Below, one piece after another: positions 22,035 through 33,799 of a stretch of 64,000 nt of DNA. The stretch's first letter is position 1. Each line of letters starts with the position of its first letter. Below the pieces are notes generated by a model, which worked only from the letters and a program-made list of their open reading frames with translations, had not been told where the DNA came from and did not search any database. The position numbers were made by a program, and so were the translations under genes. The stretch spans positions 13,315,675-13,379,674 of the forward strand of contig NC_087076.1 of NCBI RefSeq assembly GCF_026151205.1. The letters are read 5' to 3'. This DNA is from Bolinopsis microptera. Taxonomy: Eukaryota; Ctenophora; Tentaculata; Lobata; Bolinopsidae.

Positions 22035-22863
22035 ATGCTCCAGAAGTGATATTTTTAGAATAGCTGAACTTGTCTTAACATTTTCATTTTGAATGGACCT
22101 TTCTTTACTCAACTTTTAAATTGACCTTGGATACATCTCTTTTTAGCAAAATCTTAATCGTATAGTAGTGACGGATTCGCGTTCGATAGTTCTACTTTAT
22201 TAATATTATCATACAATCATTCAAGCTACGCTAGAGTTTTATGAGCATGTACTATAAATACAAATAATCATAAACAATATTGATTATTAATGAATTTAGA
22301 ACCTATGCGATAGTCGTTAATTGTAAAATATGAGGCATTGGTAATGGTGCATTTCTGAGTTCGACCCAATGTACATTATTCGCTAATCAAAAAGTCGTAA
22401 TATTGAATATAATCTTATTTTGACAATGTAAACTCGGCAATAGTCTACTGTACTCAACACGGAGTCTCAGCAAGTATCCGAGACATAGAATTCACTCTAT
22501 AGCTTGATCCTGCTGGGTAATGTGTTGTTACTTGTTCGTGACCAGATTCCTACTCACTCCCACACTGTCGATAAAACCTTAGTAATCAGCATTTTCACCC
22601 ACTACACTGAATCTGTACATCGGATAACCCTCCAATAAACCTGCTTCAACCCGAACTTTGCTGTCACGTGACCTCCTAGTTGCGCTGTTATTGGATCCCA
22701 GATGAAACTGTAGTAATTCTTATCATGAGCCAAGAACAGTTCTAGAAAAATAGAGCCCCTCGGTTCTTAAAACATAATACGTTTCTATGCAAACTCCGCT
22801 TTTTATTTTTTGTTTGTCGAAGTGTTCCCAGTCTATAAAACACACCACAAAATACCTAGGAAA
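22035..22863 (+). promoter_or_regulatory. Intergenic and upstream region of pentraxin-like copy B
   Basis: The first part is the 3' flank of copy A, including the unoccupied insertion site at about 22055-22062. From 22463 it is the conserved upstream block shared with the other copies, ending in TTTTATTTTTTGTTTGTCGAAG just before the start codon. No transcription start can be fixed from sequence alone. Confidence 0.5.
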
Positions 22864-23934
22864 ATGTTACTTCCTTATCTCCTCCTTTTAGTCATAGGAT
22901 CGTTTCCTGCTACTGTAGAGGCAAATAAGCACAGAGCATTAAGATTTGGTCAAAGCATTGCCGACTATATAGAGTGGTCTCCGAACATGGCCCCTTTTAC
23001 AAGGCAGTTCTCTGTCTGTACTTGGCTTAAGAAGAAACATCAGTCATCACATTCAATGGTTGTGAACTACGAGCCTTATAGTTACGGGATGATATTAGGT
23101 GACAATGGTGTTTATAACCACGTGATACTTGCTAGTATTAATCTGAAGAGCGAGTACAACGTGCCTGATGGAGAATGGTTTCACGTCTGCTGGTTGTGGA
23201 GTGCCTCTAGTTACACCCTCACAGTCTACCTGAACGGAGAGATTATAGGATCTACAACTACTCGTCATATTGAGTTGAGAACAGGAGGAACAATGTGTCT
23301 TGGTAACTATGGTCCGAGTAAGAGTTCTATTTACACTTTCGGTGGTGACTTGTTCAAGTTGAACCTATACAGTAGAGTTTTAACCGACACTGAAATCCGA
23401 AACATGGCCTCTGATATATGTTCTAACGAGGAGGAGAGTCTAAATTCAATAAGAAGTCTAAGGTGGGAAGATATAATATTACAGGAGAGAAGTGGCTCTG
23501 TGACTGAGGTAACAACTGGTTGCTCTCCTGGAGAGATTGAGGCTAGAAGAAGACTGGAGACATTTGAGAGTAGGTTACAGAACACCGAGCAGGAGTTGGC
23601 AAGAACCAAGACTAATTTGATACAATCTGATAAAAAGTTAGAGAATGTTACTGCATCCCTCACAGCAACTCAGGAAAAGCTAAAGAACTCTGAGCAAGAG
23701 CTAGCAGAGACTAAGTCTAATCTGAATCAGCGATTAGAAAATGTTATCACCTCCCTCACAAGTACCCAGAATAAGCTTAACGACACTGAGCAAGATCTAG
23801 CAGAGACTAAGTGTACTCTGAATCAACGACTAAATCAAACCGAGAATAAGTTGGAAAATGTAACCACATCTCTCAAAACCATCCAAGAAAAGCTAAAGAA
23901 CTCTGAGCAAGAGCTAGCAGAGACAAAGTCATAA
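22864..23934 (+). CDS. Pentraxin/LamG-like secreted coiled-coil protein, copy B, shortened
   Basis: A single open frame of 356 residues begins at the ATG aligned with copies A and C. It has a signal peptide (MLLPYLLLLVIGSFPATVEA), the same ConA/pentraxin-like domain (FSVCTWLKKKHQSS, WFHVCWLWSASS, GGTMCLGNYG) and about 130 residues of the coiled coil. The coding sequence jumps from a GAGACAAAGTC coiled-coil repeat straight into ATAACCGAACCAGTTATC, which in copy A lies inside the last exon. The remaining coiled coil, the intron and the start of the last exon are therefore deleted. The junction is out of frame and stops at once. The product could still be secreted as a shorter protein, or the copy may be decaying. 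Confidence 0.85.
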   Translation: MLLPYLLLLVIGSFPATVEANKHRALRFGQSIADYIEWSPNMAPFTRQFSVCTWLKKKHQSSHSMVVNYEPYSYGMILGDNGVYNHVILASINLKSEYNVPDGEWFHVCWLWSASSYTLTVYLNGEIIGSTTTRHIELRTGGTMCLGNYGPSKSSIYTFGGDLFKLNLYSRVLTDTEIRNMASDICSNEEESLNSIRSLRWEDIILQERSGSVTEVTTGCSPGEIEARRRLETFESRLQNTEQELARTKTNLIQSDKKLENVTASLTATQEKLKNSEQELAETKSNLNQRLENVITSLTSTQNKLNDTEQDLAETKCTLNQRLNQTENKLENVTTSLKTIQEKLKNSEQELAETKS

Positions 23935-24031
23935 CCGAACCAGTTATCAAACACTTAAAGCAACAGCACGAGCCTAGAGAAATGGTCTGCCCGGAAACTG
24001 AGAATATTCTTTAAATGCTTCAGAAGTGATA

Positions 24032-24583
24032 TTTTTTCCCGATCCATGACTCAAGTGCCGAAGGCACAAAAGAGTCAAGGACAAGGGTTAGCGATCGAGG
24101 TTTTTTTTGGGATATGGTAGCTTTGCGACCGTACCTGCGTGCGAGCGTGCGTGTCTGCGTACGTTTCGCCCACGTGTCTGCCTGCGCAAAGTTATTTTGC
24201 GCGAAAATCTGAATTAAACAATTGTTGGCGCGCGGTGCTGAAATGTTCAAGTACATTGTTAATTTCATCATGTACGCATCCCGCTAGGGACTAATTGATA
24301 GCATATTATTATTATTTTGAGTTAGTATTACTATTTTGCACAGATCCGTGTCAGGTTGCATAAACAATAAACATATGGTTACATAGAAATATACACGATT
24401 TTCAAATTAAATATGGAATTATATCAACTGGGCGGCGCTCGGCCTGTCGCTTCGCCATATCTGCATGCTTATAAACAGTAAAGACTGGGGTCCACAGGTG
24501 GTATGGAATATGATCAAATACTCCATCACGGATCGGGAAATTGAGCGGCCATCCACAAAAGAAAAGCGGCCGCATTTCTTGTT
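24032..24583. mobile_element. 552-bp interspersed element, copy 2 (3' flank of pentraxin-like copy B)
   Basis: It is identical to 11952-12503. The paralogous flank of copy A (GAAGTGATATTTTTAGAA, near 22045) is the empty site. Here the element is inserted within the T run, giving GATATTTTTT on the left and GTTTTTAGAA on the right, so about five T appear on each side. It lacks the ACAATCGGGG right end seen beside copy 1, so either the right end was lost or that sequence is not part of the element. Confidence 0.85.
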
Positions 24584-25399
24584 TTTAGAAACTGAACCTA
24601 TCTTAACATTTTCATTTTGAATGGACCTTTCTTTACTCAACTTTTTAATTGACCTTGGATATATCTCTTTTTAGCAAAATCTTAATCGTATAGTAGTGAC
24701 GGATTCGCGTTCGATAGTTCTACTTTATTAATATTATTATACAATCATTCAAGCTACGCTAGAGTTCTATGAACATTGAACATGTACTATAAATACAAAT
24801 AATCATAAATAACAATAATTATTAATGAATTTAGAGCTTATACGATGGTCGTAAATTGTAAAATATGAGGCATTGGTAATGGTGCATTTCTAAGTTCGAC
24901 CCAATGTAAATTATTCGCCAATCAAAAAGCCGTAATATTGAATATGCTCTTATTTTGACAATTTAAACTCGGCAATAGTCTACTGTACTCAACACATGAC
25001 TACATACGGAGTCTCAGCAAGTATCCGAGACATAGAATTCCCTCTATAGCTTGATCCTGCTGGGTACTGTGTTGTTACTTGTTCGTGACCAGATTCCTAC
25101 TCACTCCCACACTGTCGATAAAACCTTAGTAATCAGCACTGCCACCCACTGCACTGAAGCTGTCAATCGGATAACCCTCCAATAAACCTGCTTCAACCCA
25201 AACTTTGCTGTCACGTGACCTCCCAGTTGCACTGTTATTGGATTCCAGATGAAACTGTAGTAATTCTTATCATGAGCCAAGAACAGTTCTAGAAAAAATA
25301 GCGCCCCTCGGTTTTTAAAGCATAATACGTTTATATGCAGACTCCGCTTTTTATTTTTTGTTTGTCGAAGTGTTCCCGGTCTACAAAACACCCAGGAAA
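24584..25399 (+). promoter_or_regulatory. Intergenic and upstream region of pentraxin-like copy C
   Basis: It contains the remainder of the copy B 3' flank, then the conserved upstream block from about 25010 with CACGTGACC near 25212 and TTTTTATTTTTTGTTTGTCG near 25348. Its similarity to the region before copy B argues for shared control. No other gene was seen. Confidence 0.5.
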
Positions 25400-26176
25400 A
25401 TGTTACTACCGTTAGCTCTCTTCTTAGTCATAGGATCGTTTCCTGCTACTGTAGAGGCGAATAAGCACAGAGCATTAAGATTTGGTCAAAGCACTGGTGA
25501 CTATATAGAGTGGTCTCCGAACATGGCCCCTTTTACAAGGCAGTTCTCTGTCTGTACGTGGTTAAAGAGGAGACATCAGTCATCATATCCAATGGTTGTA
25601 AACTACTATCCTTACGAGTACGGGATGATATTAGGTGATAACGGTTATTATAACCTAGTGGTAGGTTCTAGTCTGCATCTGCAGAGCGAGTACAACGTGC
25701 CTGATGGAGAATGGTTTCACATCTGCTGGTTGTGGAGTGCCTCTAGTTACACCACTACAGTATACCTGAACGGAGGGATTATAGGATCTACAGCTACTAA
25801 TGAGAGGGAGCTGAGAACAGGAGGAACAATGTGTCTTGGTAACTATGCTGGGGGTAAGAGTTCTCAATATACTTTCGGTGGTGACTTGTTCAAGTTGAAC
25901 CTATACAGTAGAGTTTTAACCGACACTGAAATCCGAAACATGGCCTCTGATATGTGTTCTAACGGGGAGGAGAGTCTAAACTCAATAAGAAGTCTAAGGT
26001 GGGAAAGTATAATGTTACAGGAGAGAAGTGGCTCTGTGACTGAGATAACTGGATGTTCTCCTGAAGAGATTGAAGCTGGAAGACGGACTAAAATGCTGAA
26101 GATCGTTGAAGAAAGACTTGAGACATTTGAGAGTAGGTTACAGAACACCGAGCAGGAGTTGGCAAGAACAAAGTGA
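25400..26176 (+). CDS. Pentraxin/LamG-like secreted protein, copy C, truncated after the lectin-like domain
   Basis: An open frame of 258 residues starts at the conserved ATG. It has the signal peptide MLLPLALFLVIGSFPATVEA, then the ConA/pentraxin-like domain (FSVCTWLKRRHQSS, WFHICWLWSASS, VYLNGGIIGS, GGTMCLGNYAGG) and the first turns of the coiled coil (ETFESRLQNTEQELARTK). It stops within a few bases of the left border of the 6-kb repeat block at 26185, so the insertion or rearrangement that brought the block removed the coiled-coil half. The upstream 380 bp match copies A and B and the domain is intact, so expression of a domain-only form is possible. Confidence 0.85.
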   Translation: MLLPLALFLVIGSFPATVEANKHRALRFGQSTGDYIEWSPNMAPFTRQFSVCTWLKRRHQSSYPMVVNYYPYEYGMILGDNGYYNLVVGSSLHLQSEYNVPDGEWFHICWLWSASSYTTTVYLNGGIIGSTATNERELRTGGTMCLGNYAGGKSSQYTFGGDLFKLNLYSRVLTDTEIRNMASDMCSNGEESLNSIRSLRWESIMLQERSGSVTEITGCSPEEIEAGRRTKMLKIVEERLETFESRLQNTEQELARTK

Positions 26177-26184
26177 TTGTCCGT

Positions 26185-29100
26185 CAAATGATTTGTGTCG
26201 AGTAGTGTTGAATACTCATATTAAACATGATTAATTGATTTAATTTTAGGAATTGGTAATAACTATCCTTTGACCAAGTTTAATAGTTTAATGAGAGCAC
26301 CCCAGCAGCTGGGCCGCGCGGCGGCTTTGAATGTAGCGGCCTACAAGCTTGAAGCTAGGCAGCTGCAGAAAGGCCCGCGCGCGTTCACAGTCAGCGTACC
26401 GGCTTTCGTTTTGAATTTTACAAAAACAAAGGCTACTTTTAATGATTATTAATGGAATTATCGGTATATTATTTATTATTCAATAAGTATGATTCTTCTG
26501 TGGAAAATAAAATTGTATTTTTACTTAAATGTATTTACTTAAATCCATTTGGCTAGTTTTAGTTATTTTAAGGATCAACTCTGTCCGAACTAACGTGCTC
26601 TAGACATCAAGTATGACACGTAACCAAAGTTTGAAAAAAGAACTTCAACTGTCAAACTGGAGTTTTGAAATCTCCGATCTCAAGCAGCGATCCTTAACAA
26701 GCGAGAAATCTATCGTTTGGTTTGTTTTTCCCGGGATTGTCTCGTGGTTGTTCAATAAGGTGTGAATGTAATTGTGAAGATAGGTAAATAATAAAAATTA
26801 AATTAGCATTTTACAAATGGTACACAGAACCTGGTCCAAATCTAATTGCCACCGCATTGTTGCGAGAAGCATTTTGGCTGGCGTCGAAGCACCCAGTTAG
26901 AGTGCATCGCGCAACAACAAGTATAAAAATTTTTGAAAGTAAAGATTTTATAGTTTTTCTTATGCTGCTGATTACGATCACGTCAACGAGGAAGGATTAA
27001 TATTAACAATCAAATTAGTCTACCAACCTCTAATGATACTTTACCACCCTCGCGGTAACATTAACCTAACTTTTAACGTGTATTATATTATATACTGCTT
27101 TTGGACACGAAGGGAAACAACATAACATAAGGCGCGTTAAAATTATTTATTATATAGAAGTGGTTGAAAGTATTAAAATATAATCATGTCATTTTTCTAA
27201 CAGTATACAGGTAATTTCAGCATTGTACTTGTCTAGCTATTGTCTTAATAATAAGGATAGGACACATTTCCGAAAATGAATAACCAAATTCCAATAGATA
27301 CAAAATTAAATCTACAAAATCACATCACAACAAAAATTGTATCACTTTTGACACCCACGTCGTTTCACTGTAGTAGAGTTTCTATCGATACAGGGGGAAA
27401 TCGCGCATTCGAGTGCGGCGGGTCATACAACGTTATGAAATAAGCTCTTACAGGCTTGTATATAGGAAGTTTACCAACCTACCAGGACGAGCGCGATTGG
27501 ACACGTCCGACGTCAATAGTTGGAACATGATAATTTTGACGAGTATCACCCGTTAATTAGTAAAAAAATTTTTTAGTAAAACAATTTAAATTTTGGTATT
27601 TATTAATAACAATCAAAACATATCAATATCAAAAAAGAGATCCGCTCGGTTGGTTGACTGCCTCAGTATGTGTGAATAATTTAAGCTTGAGAGGTGCCCA
27701 GCGCATTACAGAACATATGCGCGAATCACATGATCACGAGGGACACTTTTAGCGCCAATGTAATGTAAACTTTCTAGAAATCGTACATCACTACGAGTTA
27801 CTCATGCTTTTAATTTATAGAGTGCGGATTGTCATGTATTTCATTCATTCATACTTATTCGGTTTAGAGAATCTGTATATTTAAGAGCTCACTATTTCGT
27901 TTGAACTAAGAAACAAACGTAAAAAAGGAACAATATATACCGACGACAATACCAAGGACCCGAGTGCGCATTGACTTTTCCGGATCCGTTTTTTACCCGA
28001 ATGGCTTATCCTCCAGTTACTCATGCTGCATGAATAGTCTGATAATAGTTTGTTTTTATCTCTATGCAAGCATTCTGTAAAGTTGATTGACGTATTTATA
28101 ATAGAAGATCCAGCCAACCTCCGCATTACACTCTTTTGTATGCCAGGTTCGTTTATAAAATCTAATCATATAATAAGAATTATCCCAATATTCTAAGATG
28201 AACTGTATATCTAGCCTCAACGTTATTAAAATCCTAATGGATGAATTAATCAAGTAATGTTTCCCTTCCAACACTACTAAACAACAAACAAAATTCTTGC
28301 TCACCAGTGTGACGCGAATTCGTAGGGGCATGCGTTGTCAGATAACTCCACCCCCGACGACAGCGTCGAGAAATTTATCAAATATGATGCATTTGCGCCA
28401 TACTGACACATTTTATATTTATATTTTATTACAAAGCAAATGGTTCCCTTTTGCCAGCCTTATATTAGTCCAAGTACTGCCCGTTCTGGCTCATGCAGAA
28501 CATGCGCCAACTAAAATTGTGTGTTATATGCCAACATGGAATTTAATTGTATCACGTCGTAACCCCTATCAATGCACGAATTGTTTTTGTGGCGAAGTCA
28601 CAAATAACGAAGGCTCGCTGGCACCGGCCGAACTCGTGCGCGCAGGGCTACAAAATGCAACAAAGATTATGGGACTATAGATTTATGAAAATTTAAACCT
28701 TCAAATTCAATCCATTAATGAAATATTTTTAAAATAACTTTCGCCTCCTGCTTAAGAAATTTATTTTATTTTTGATAAGTATAGGCTCGGCGCTGACATA
28801 TAATTAAGTGCTAGCACGCCGCGCTTATTATGATAGAAATTTATGATTGAGTAATCAATGTTCGAGTAATAGAGTTTGTAGGTTTATAACCTGCCAGATG
28901 CGCGCCCCGATCGAGTTGAAACAAATATTTTTTAATGAGTATCACCCGATAATATATAGTAAAAAAGTATTTTTACATAATATATCTAATTTTCATGAGT
29001 TTCTTAGCGATGTTTTAAGTTTGACTAGGTTATTATGATATTAAATATTTTGGTTGCAATATGGCAATATAATCTTAAATTATTTTTACTTGAAAAGTTT

Positions 29101-32100
29101 GTTTTTACTTACAATTATTGTATTAAATTAAAATGTTGTGTTTTACATATTTAATACTGAATTTATCGAGCGACGCACACACGTGAATTCTTTTCGTTCA
29201 TTGCATTTCATGCAAATCGCAGGTGCACCTAAGATTTCTCAGATGGTTTTTATCAGACCATAATTTCAAAGCTTGTGTCTGTTTGACATGTGAAGGTCCT
29301 CCCAGTCCCCACACACGTACCATGGTGGAATCTTGCTCAAGCAAAAACGACATGAGCTTGTCAATCCTTTTCATTTGCAGTGCACACCATTTTTTTTTCA
29401 CTATTATGCTCATGGCTCCGACATGCATAACATATGGGCACTCTGGTTTTTGAGCGATATGATGTAGTGACTTACAATGCTTGTTAATTGAGAATACACT
29501 CTATGGGTACATGACAATTGACGATCAGTTATTTTCTTCAGCTCAATTAGGAAGTAGTCCGAAGAAGCGTTTACACGACATTTCACAGTGAGACAATGGT
29601 GGTAAAATTATCAAGAAACATTCAAAAATCACACTTTTTTTCGTTAATTAATTATTGCGCTGAAAACTTTTCAGGTCTAAATTTACAGTTGTAAATATAA
29701 ATTAGCACACACAAGTCTAAACTAGACCAACAGCTCACACTTCAATAACTTCAAAACAATCCCCTAAAGAAAGGTAATGACTGAAACAACTCCAAGTACC
29801 GTTGAGCGCTACCTTCTATCAGTATTGTACCATCTCTACCACCACCTCGCTATTTAGGAAATCGGATAGTTTCTCATAGCCATAAAGAAGAAATCATAAA
29901 GCGGACAGAAATAACACTTGGTAATCATAGGGAAACCTAGCAGTCAAGGCTGATATGGGATGTGGATTGTACGGTGCTAGACAAACTTATCAACATATAG
30001 ACGGGAAACGATATGTCTTGGTGATCAAAACTGTTTCATATCAGTATTTTTTTGTAACAATCTTCTTTTCGTGAGTAATTTTTCCCTCTGTTTCACTTAA
30101 TGTTAGCAAAGCAACTTGCCTCGCTTTTCCGTTTCCTACAAGAATGACGAATTAACTAGACAAGCTACTTCATAGTCATGGTTTTATTTGGCTAGCAGCG
30201 CTGCCCCATACTTGGATACGTTGTATCATGTATCAGGAGTTAATTCTATTCAGTCCCGAAATATATGCGATGCACATGTTTTCAAAGAAGAGTGGAGCAT
30301 CTTGATGCGTATTCGTACCTCTATTTTGTTTACATTGTCCATGCACCAGGAATTTATAAATTCTGGGGTTGTACGATTGGTCTAGCTTATGTATACATTT
30401 CGTAAAGCGAGGAAAACTGAAACCTGAACACTAAGCGACCATCTTGGTGTATCAGTCGTGTGTTTTGATCTCTCTTCCGCCGGTTGGAATGAAATACATT
30501 CTTGCGAGTCAGCAATCAAATGACATTTTCACAAGATTTTCAAGCTATCTTACAGTCCTAAACCTTGCAACAAATCCAAAAGTGACCTAATCACCAATAA
30601 GAAGTTTTCGGCAATTTCGTGAGGAAATCACTATCGTTAACAACAAGTTTGTTCAGGGGATTTGAATCAAGCTGCTTACTGAACCAACCACGTAAAGTTC
30701 ACAAGCGCATCGAATAAAATAAAATTGGGTATGATTATTTAGAGAACGAGTCTTGTGAAACGTATAACATATTATATTATATCTGACATTAATCAAGCTG
30801 AATACTTTATGAACATCTGCGTTTTATTTTCTTACCTAAAAACATCAGTCAGAATATCAAGAATAACTTTTCTGCAATGGAACAATGGTCGGACTCTTGT
30901 TCCTCATGCGTGAAGAATCTGAAATATGACAATTGATAATCAAAAATCTAATTTACAGATCACATATTACGTTATAATGTAGTAATGTTGTACAGTTTCC
31001 CTTTAAGTTAACTTCGAGCACCGACCTTCAGAACACCTAACCTAAGACCCTAATCTGAAACCCCAAAAAGATAATAACTACCATACCCCACAAAATCTAT
31101 AATCAATTTAAAAAAATGTCTCGTGAGTTACTGTAGATCACCTTGATCTAGAAAGCACTCGAGGAACACTGCGACATGTCCACCATCTATCTGGTTTATT
31201 AATAAGCAGTATAACGCACACAACCTCTCCTGCTCCTTCATCAAACATGTTCTTTATAAATTCTACCTGGGCAGAAGGATTTGTATGTACACTCGTGTAT
31301 GCTGATTCAAATAACTATTCATAAGGGTCCGTATGATCATAATAGAACAAAACTCTTGCCCAAATAAATTTGAAATATTCATGATAATTCTTCAACTGTA
31401 TTAGGCGAAGGTGGGTCAAATTGTGAAAACCCCCAATTATGTGGTAAACGTGGCCCGATACAATTTGGCTAATTCTTGTGTTATGAAATTGTTTCTTCAT
31501 AATTCCAAATTGCAAGAATTGATTACACAAATTTTATGTTACATCCACATTTTTACGGGCCACACTTTATCCTCTGATAAGATCTTACTAATTAATTGAA
31601 TTATACACCACTACTAATTATGTCAATCTGAGTTTTACTCACACTCTGAGTTATCATCGCATGAAAAGGTTAGAAAGCATGGGTGTTGACTCGCCACATA
31701 ACACCTCCTGAAGAAACGACTCTTTTTTAGTTGAGTTCCCCGTCTTCTGATGGCTCTTCTTGATTTCTCAACATACCCTCTTGATCTTAGTACTGTTTTA
31801 TATAGTAAATAATTAATAATAAGAAAGTTATCATAAACAGTTCCAATCGAAGTAATCTAAGAAGCCTACATTTTGAGAATGTCATGGAAGAGTCATCCAA
31901 CATGAAATAAAATCTGTGTCCAAATGGTGCTCATATCAAAAGATATATGAAGTAAAAGTTGAACTCCAAACAGAGGCATTGTAACTCCGAATTATAAACT
32001 GAACAGACACAAATTGTCATGTACTACAAACTCAATACTACAAAAATACCTCAAAAAACTGTCCAAAGTTTCCATATTGACAGTTATGTTATCTTTAACA

Positions 32101-32350
32101 GTATTATTGCAGCCTGATCAGACAAATATAATCAAGAGGGAGTCTTTTAAAAAGAAGAACCTTGGTGTAATAGCTCCTCCAGTACTGACTTCAGTCCATG
32201 TCACCGTGTATGTTGTGTTCACATGTTATGACAAACATGGGGTTAAACATGGTAGACTAATGTGACTGAAGTATGTCCGACAGTGTAATCGAACAGCTCG
32301 TTTTTTTTCTCTCCAATCTCGTCAAACCTAGCACAGAATGAGATCTATTA
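26185..32350. repeat. 6.15-kb repeated block, copy 1
   Basis: It aligns along its full length with 39589-45747. The left edge is CAAAT.TTTGT.GTCGAGTAGTG and the right edge is GATCTATTA. Differences are mostly one-base or few-base gains and losses scattered throughout, in any context. No terminal inverted repeats or LTRs were found. A short internal motif (GAGTATCACCCG.TAAT) recurs near 27540 and 28937. No reading frame survives in both copies, so coding content cannot be judged until the sequence is corrected. Confidence 0.85.
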
Positions 32351-33658
32351 AGGGAATTAAGAACATAAGCCAAACAGTTGTGTAAAAAAATTTAAAAATT
32401 GAGAAATATTAAATTATGAATGGCTTGGTTTACTGCTCAAAACTAGGATACAAAATACTTATACTACATACCTGACAAATCTGTGTTTTATTAAGACAAC
32501 AAAAGACATTGGTTATCTGGCGATTGTCAATCCAGTGCGTTCAAATGATTTCTTTCATACCAATTTTGACTGTTTTTAAAGGATTTGATACTGTATTGGC
32601 ACAAATGTGGCCAAATAAATCATCCACTAAAGATAACTTACCATTTGATGAACTCCATTTTGTCATTGCTTCCCCTAAAAGTAAAAAAATGTAATTGACC
32701 AAAATTGGAATAATTTCATTCAAAGTTGAACTAGCATCGAGCATGGAATGAAAAGGAATATTCCAGGTCTTCCATTCTTCACATCAGCTTCACCACGCTG
32801 ATCACTCAGTCACCTCACAATTATGTTACTTCATCACCCTTCACCTACATTATTTAGCTAATCGCAGATTTATAATCGTCGGTATACTAAGTTGTTTATG
32901 ACCACATCCGAAGGATGGGTTGGGGGGGGGGGGGGGAAAAAAAAAAAAATTAAAAGGAATGTTCCCAAAATAAGAGGTCAATATTTCCTGGACAACTACC
33001 TCTCTGTCATGACATACTCGACAACCGACACATCTCCACCATCGTCAACTTTGCAAACCACACTAAATGGTTAATAGTGCCCAGAGAGCTGGACCAGAAC
33101 TGGTTGTAACATAGCAACTACTTACACGTCGTCTTAGTCGCCTCTCTCTTCACACCGCCACCACTGAGCGTTCATCTATGGACTACACCCCAGCAACACT
33201 TACCACATCATTTACTAAACAATCTGATTCCACCGGCATCCTCCCATAAGACTGCTGCCATACCCCATGAGTAGGCAAAAGCATCCGACATGCAACCTCT
33301 CCGTGGGCCAACCAGGCCCAGCATAATCTTAAATTTTTTTAAATCCGAAGGTTGATGAACCTTGGGAAGTGAATTAGAGACGTCATATCCATACCTTATA
33401 ACCCGCTCCTATGACCCCGAAAAACTATTTTCCAAACAAGATTAGTCTGTCCTAGACATACTGTATCATAACAAACTTACCACAAATAAGTATAATATTC
33501 TTTTGAACTGCCACTCAAGTTTTCTTCAACCTCAACGTTTCTTCAGTGAAACGATTAATACATATACATCTTTATCCACTGTCTTAAGTGACCACAGTGC
33601 CTTAAATCTCTTTCATAGCCGATCACCAATCGAGAATGATTAACACATGACTATTTTC
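32351..33658. other. Intergenic sequence, no gene supported
   Basis: Mixed-composition DNA with a G run followed by an A run at 32923-32950. None of the short frames resembles a known protein. Confidence 0.4.
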
Positions 33659-33671
33659 AGGAAGTGGAGCC

Positions 33672-33793
33672 ATGGAAGAGGAAAACAGCCGGCCATCTGA
33701 AATTCCTGAACGAGGGACTTGGACACGGACAGGATCTGAGCTGATTAGTGAAACCAGGGCAAACAAAAAGTTTCGTGAGCTTTTTAAGAAATT
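33672..33793 (+). CDS. Possible first coding exon of an unknown gene
   Basis: An ATG in good context (GCCATGG) follows a TATTTTCAG acceptor-like site. It opens about 40 codons of charged sequence (MEEENSRPSEIPERGTW...) ending at a strong donor, GTGAGT. The codon content looks better than the surroundings, but no matching downstream exon was found and the frame could be part of a repeat. I do not recognise it. Confidence 0.25.
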
Positions 33794-33799
33794 GTGAGT

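Larger units (their letters stand above)
19330..26184 (+). repeat. Tandem triplication, units of about 2.5-3 kb
   Basis: Three head-to-tail units share upstream DNA (TAGCTTGATCCT, CGTGACCA.ATTCCTACTCAC, CTTTGCTGTCACGTGACCTCC, ATCATGAGCCAAGAACAGTT) and the gene body. The downstream DNA of A and B is also shared (CAAAATCTTAATCGTATAG). Units run about 19330-22340, 22463-24960 (including one inserted element) and 25010-26184. The upstream 300-500 bp is the best candidate for shared regulation, with the conserved CACGTGACC (E-box-like) stretch at 19510, 22662 and 25212. Confidence 0.85.

Noticed and set aside
28297-28680. 127-codon frame with a possible signal peptide and Cys residues (EHAPTKIVCYMPTW), briefly considered as a chitinase-type exon
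   Set aside because: The similarity stops after a few residues, the second copy of the block does not keep the frame, and the block seems full of indel errors.
29200-29460. Minus-strand Cys-rich stretch (ICYACRSHEHNSEKKMVC) resembling the start of a Ly6/uPAR domain
   Set aside because: Stops interrupt it, the second block copy reads differently, and the Cys pattern is not completed.
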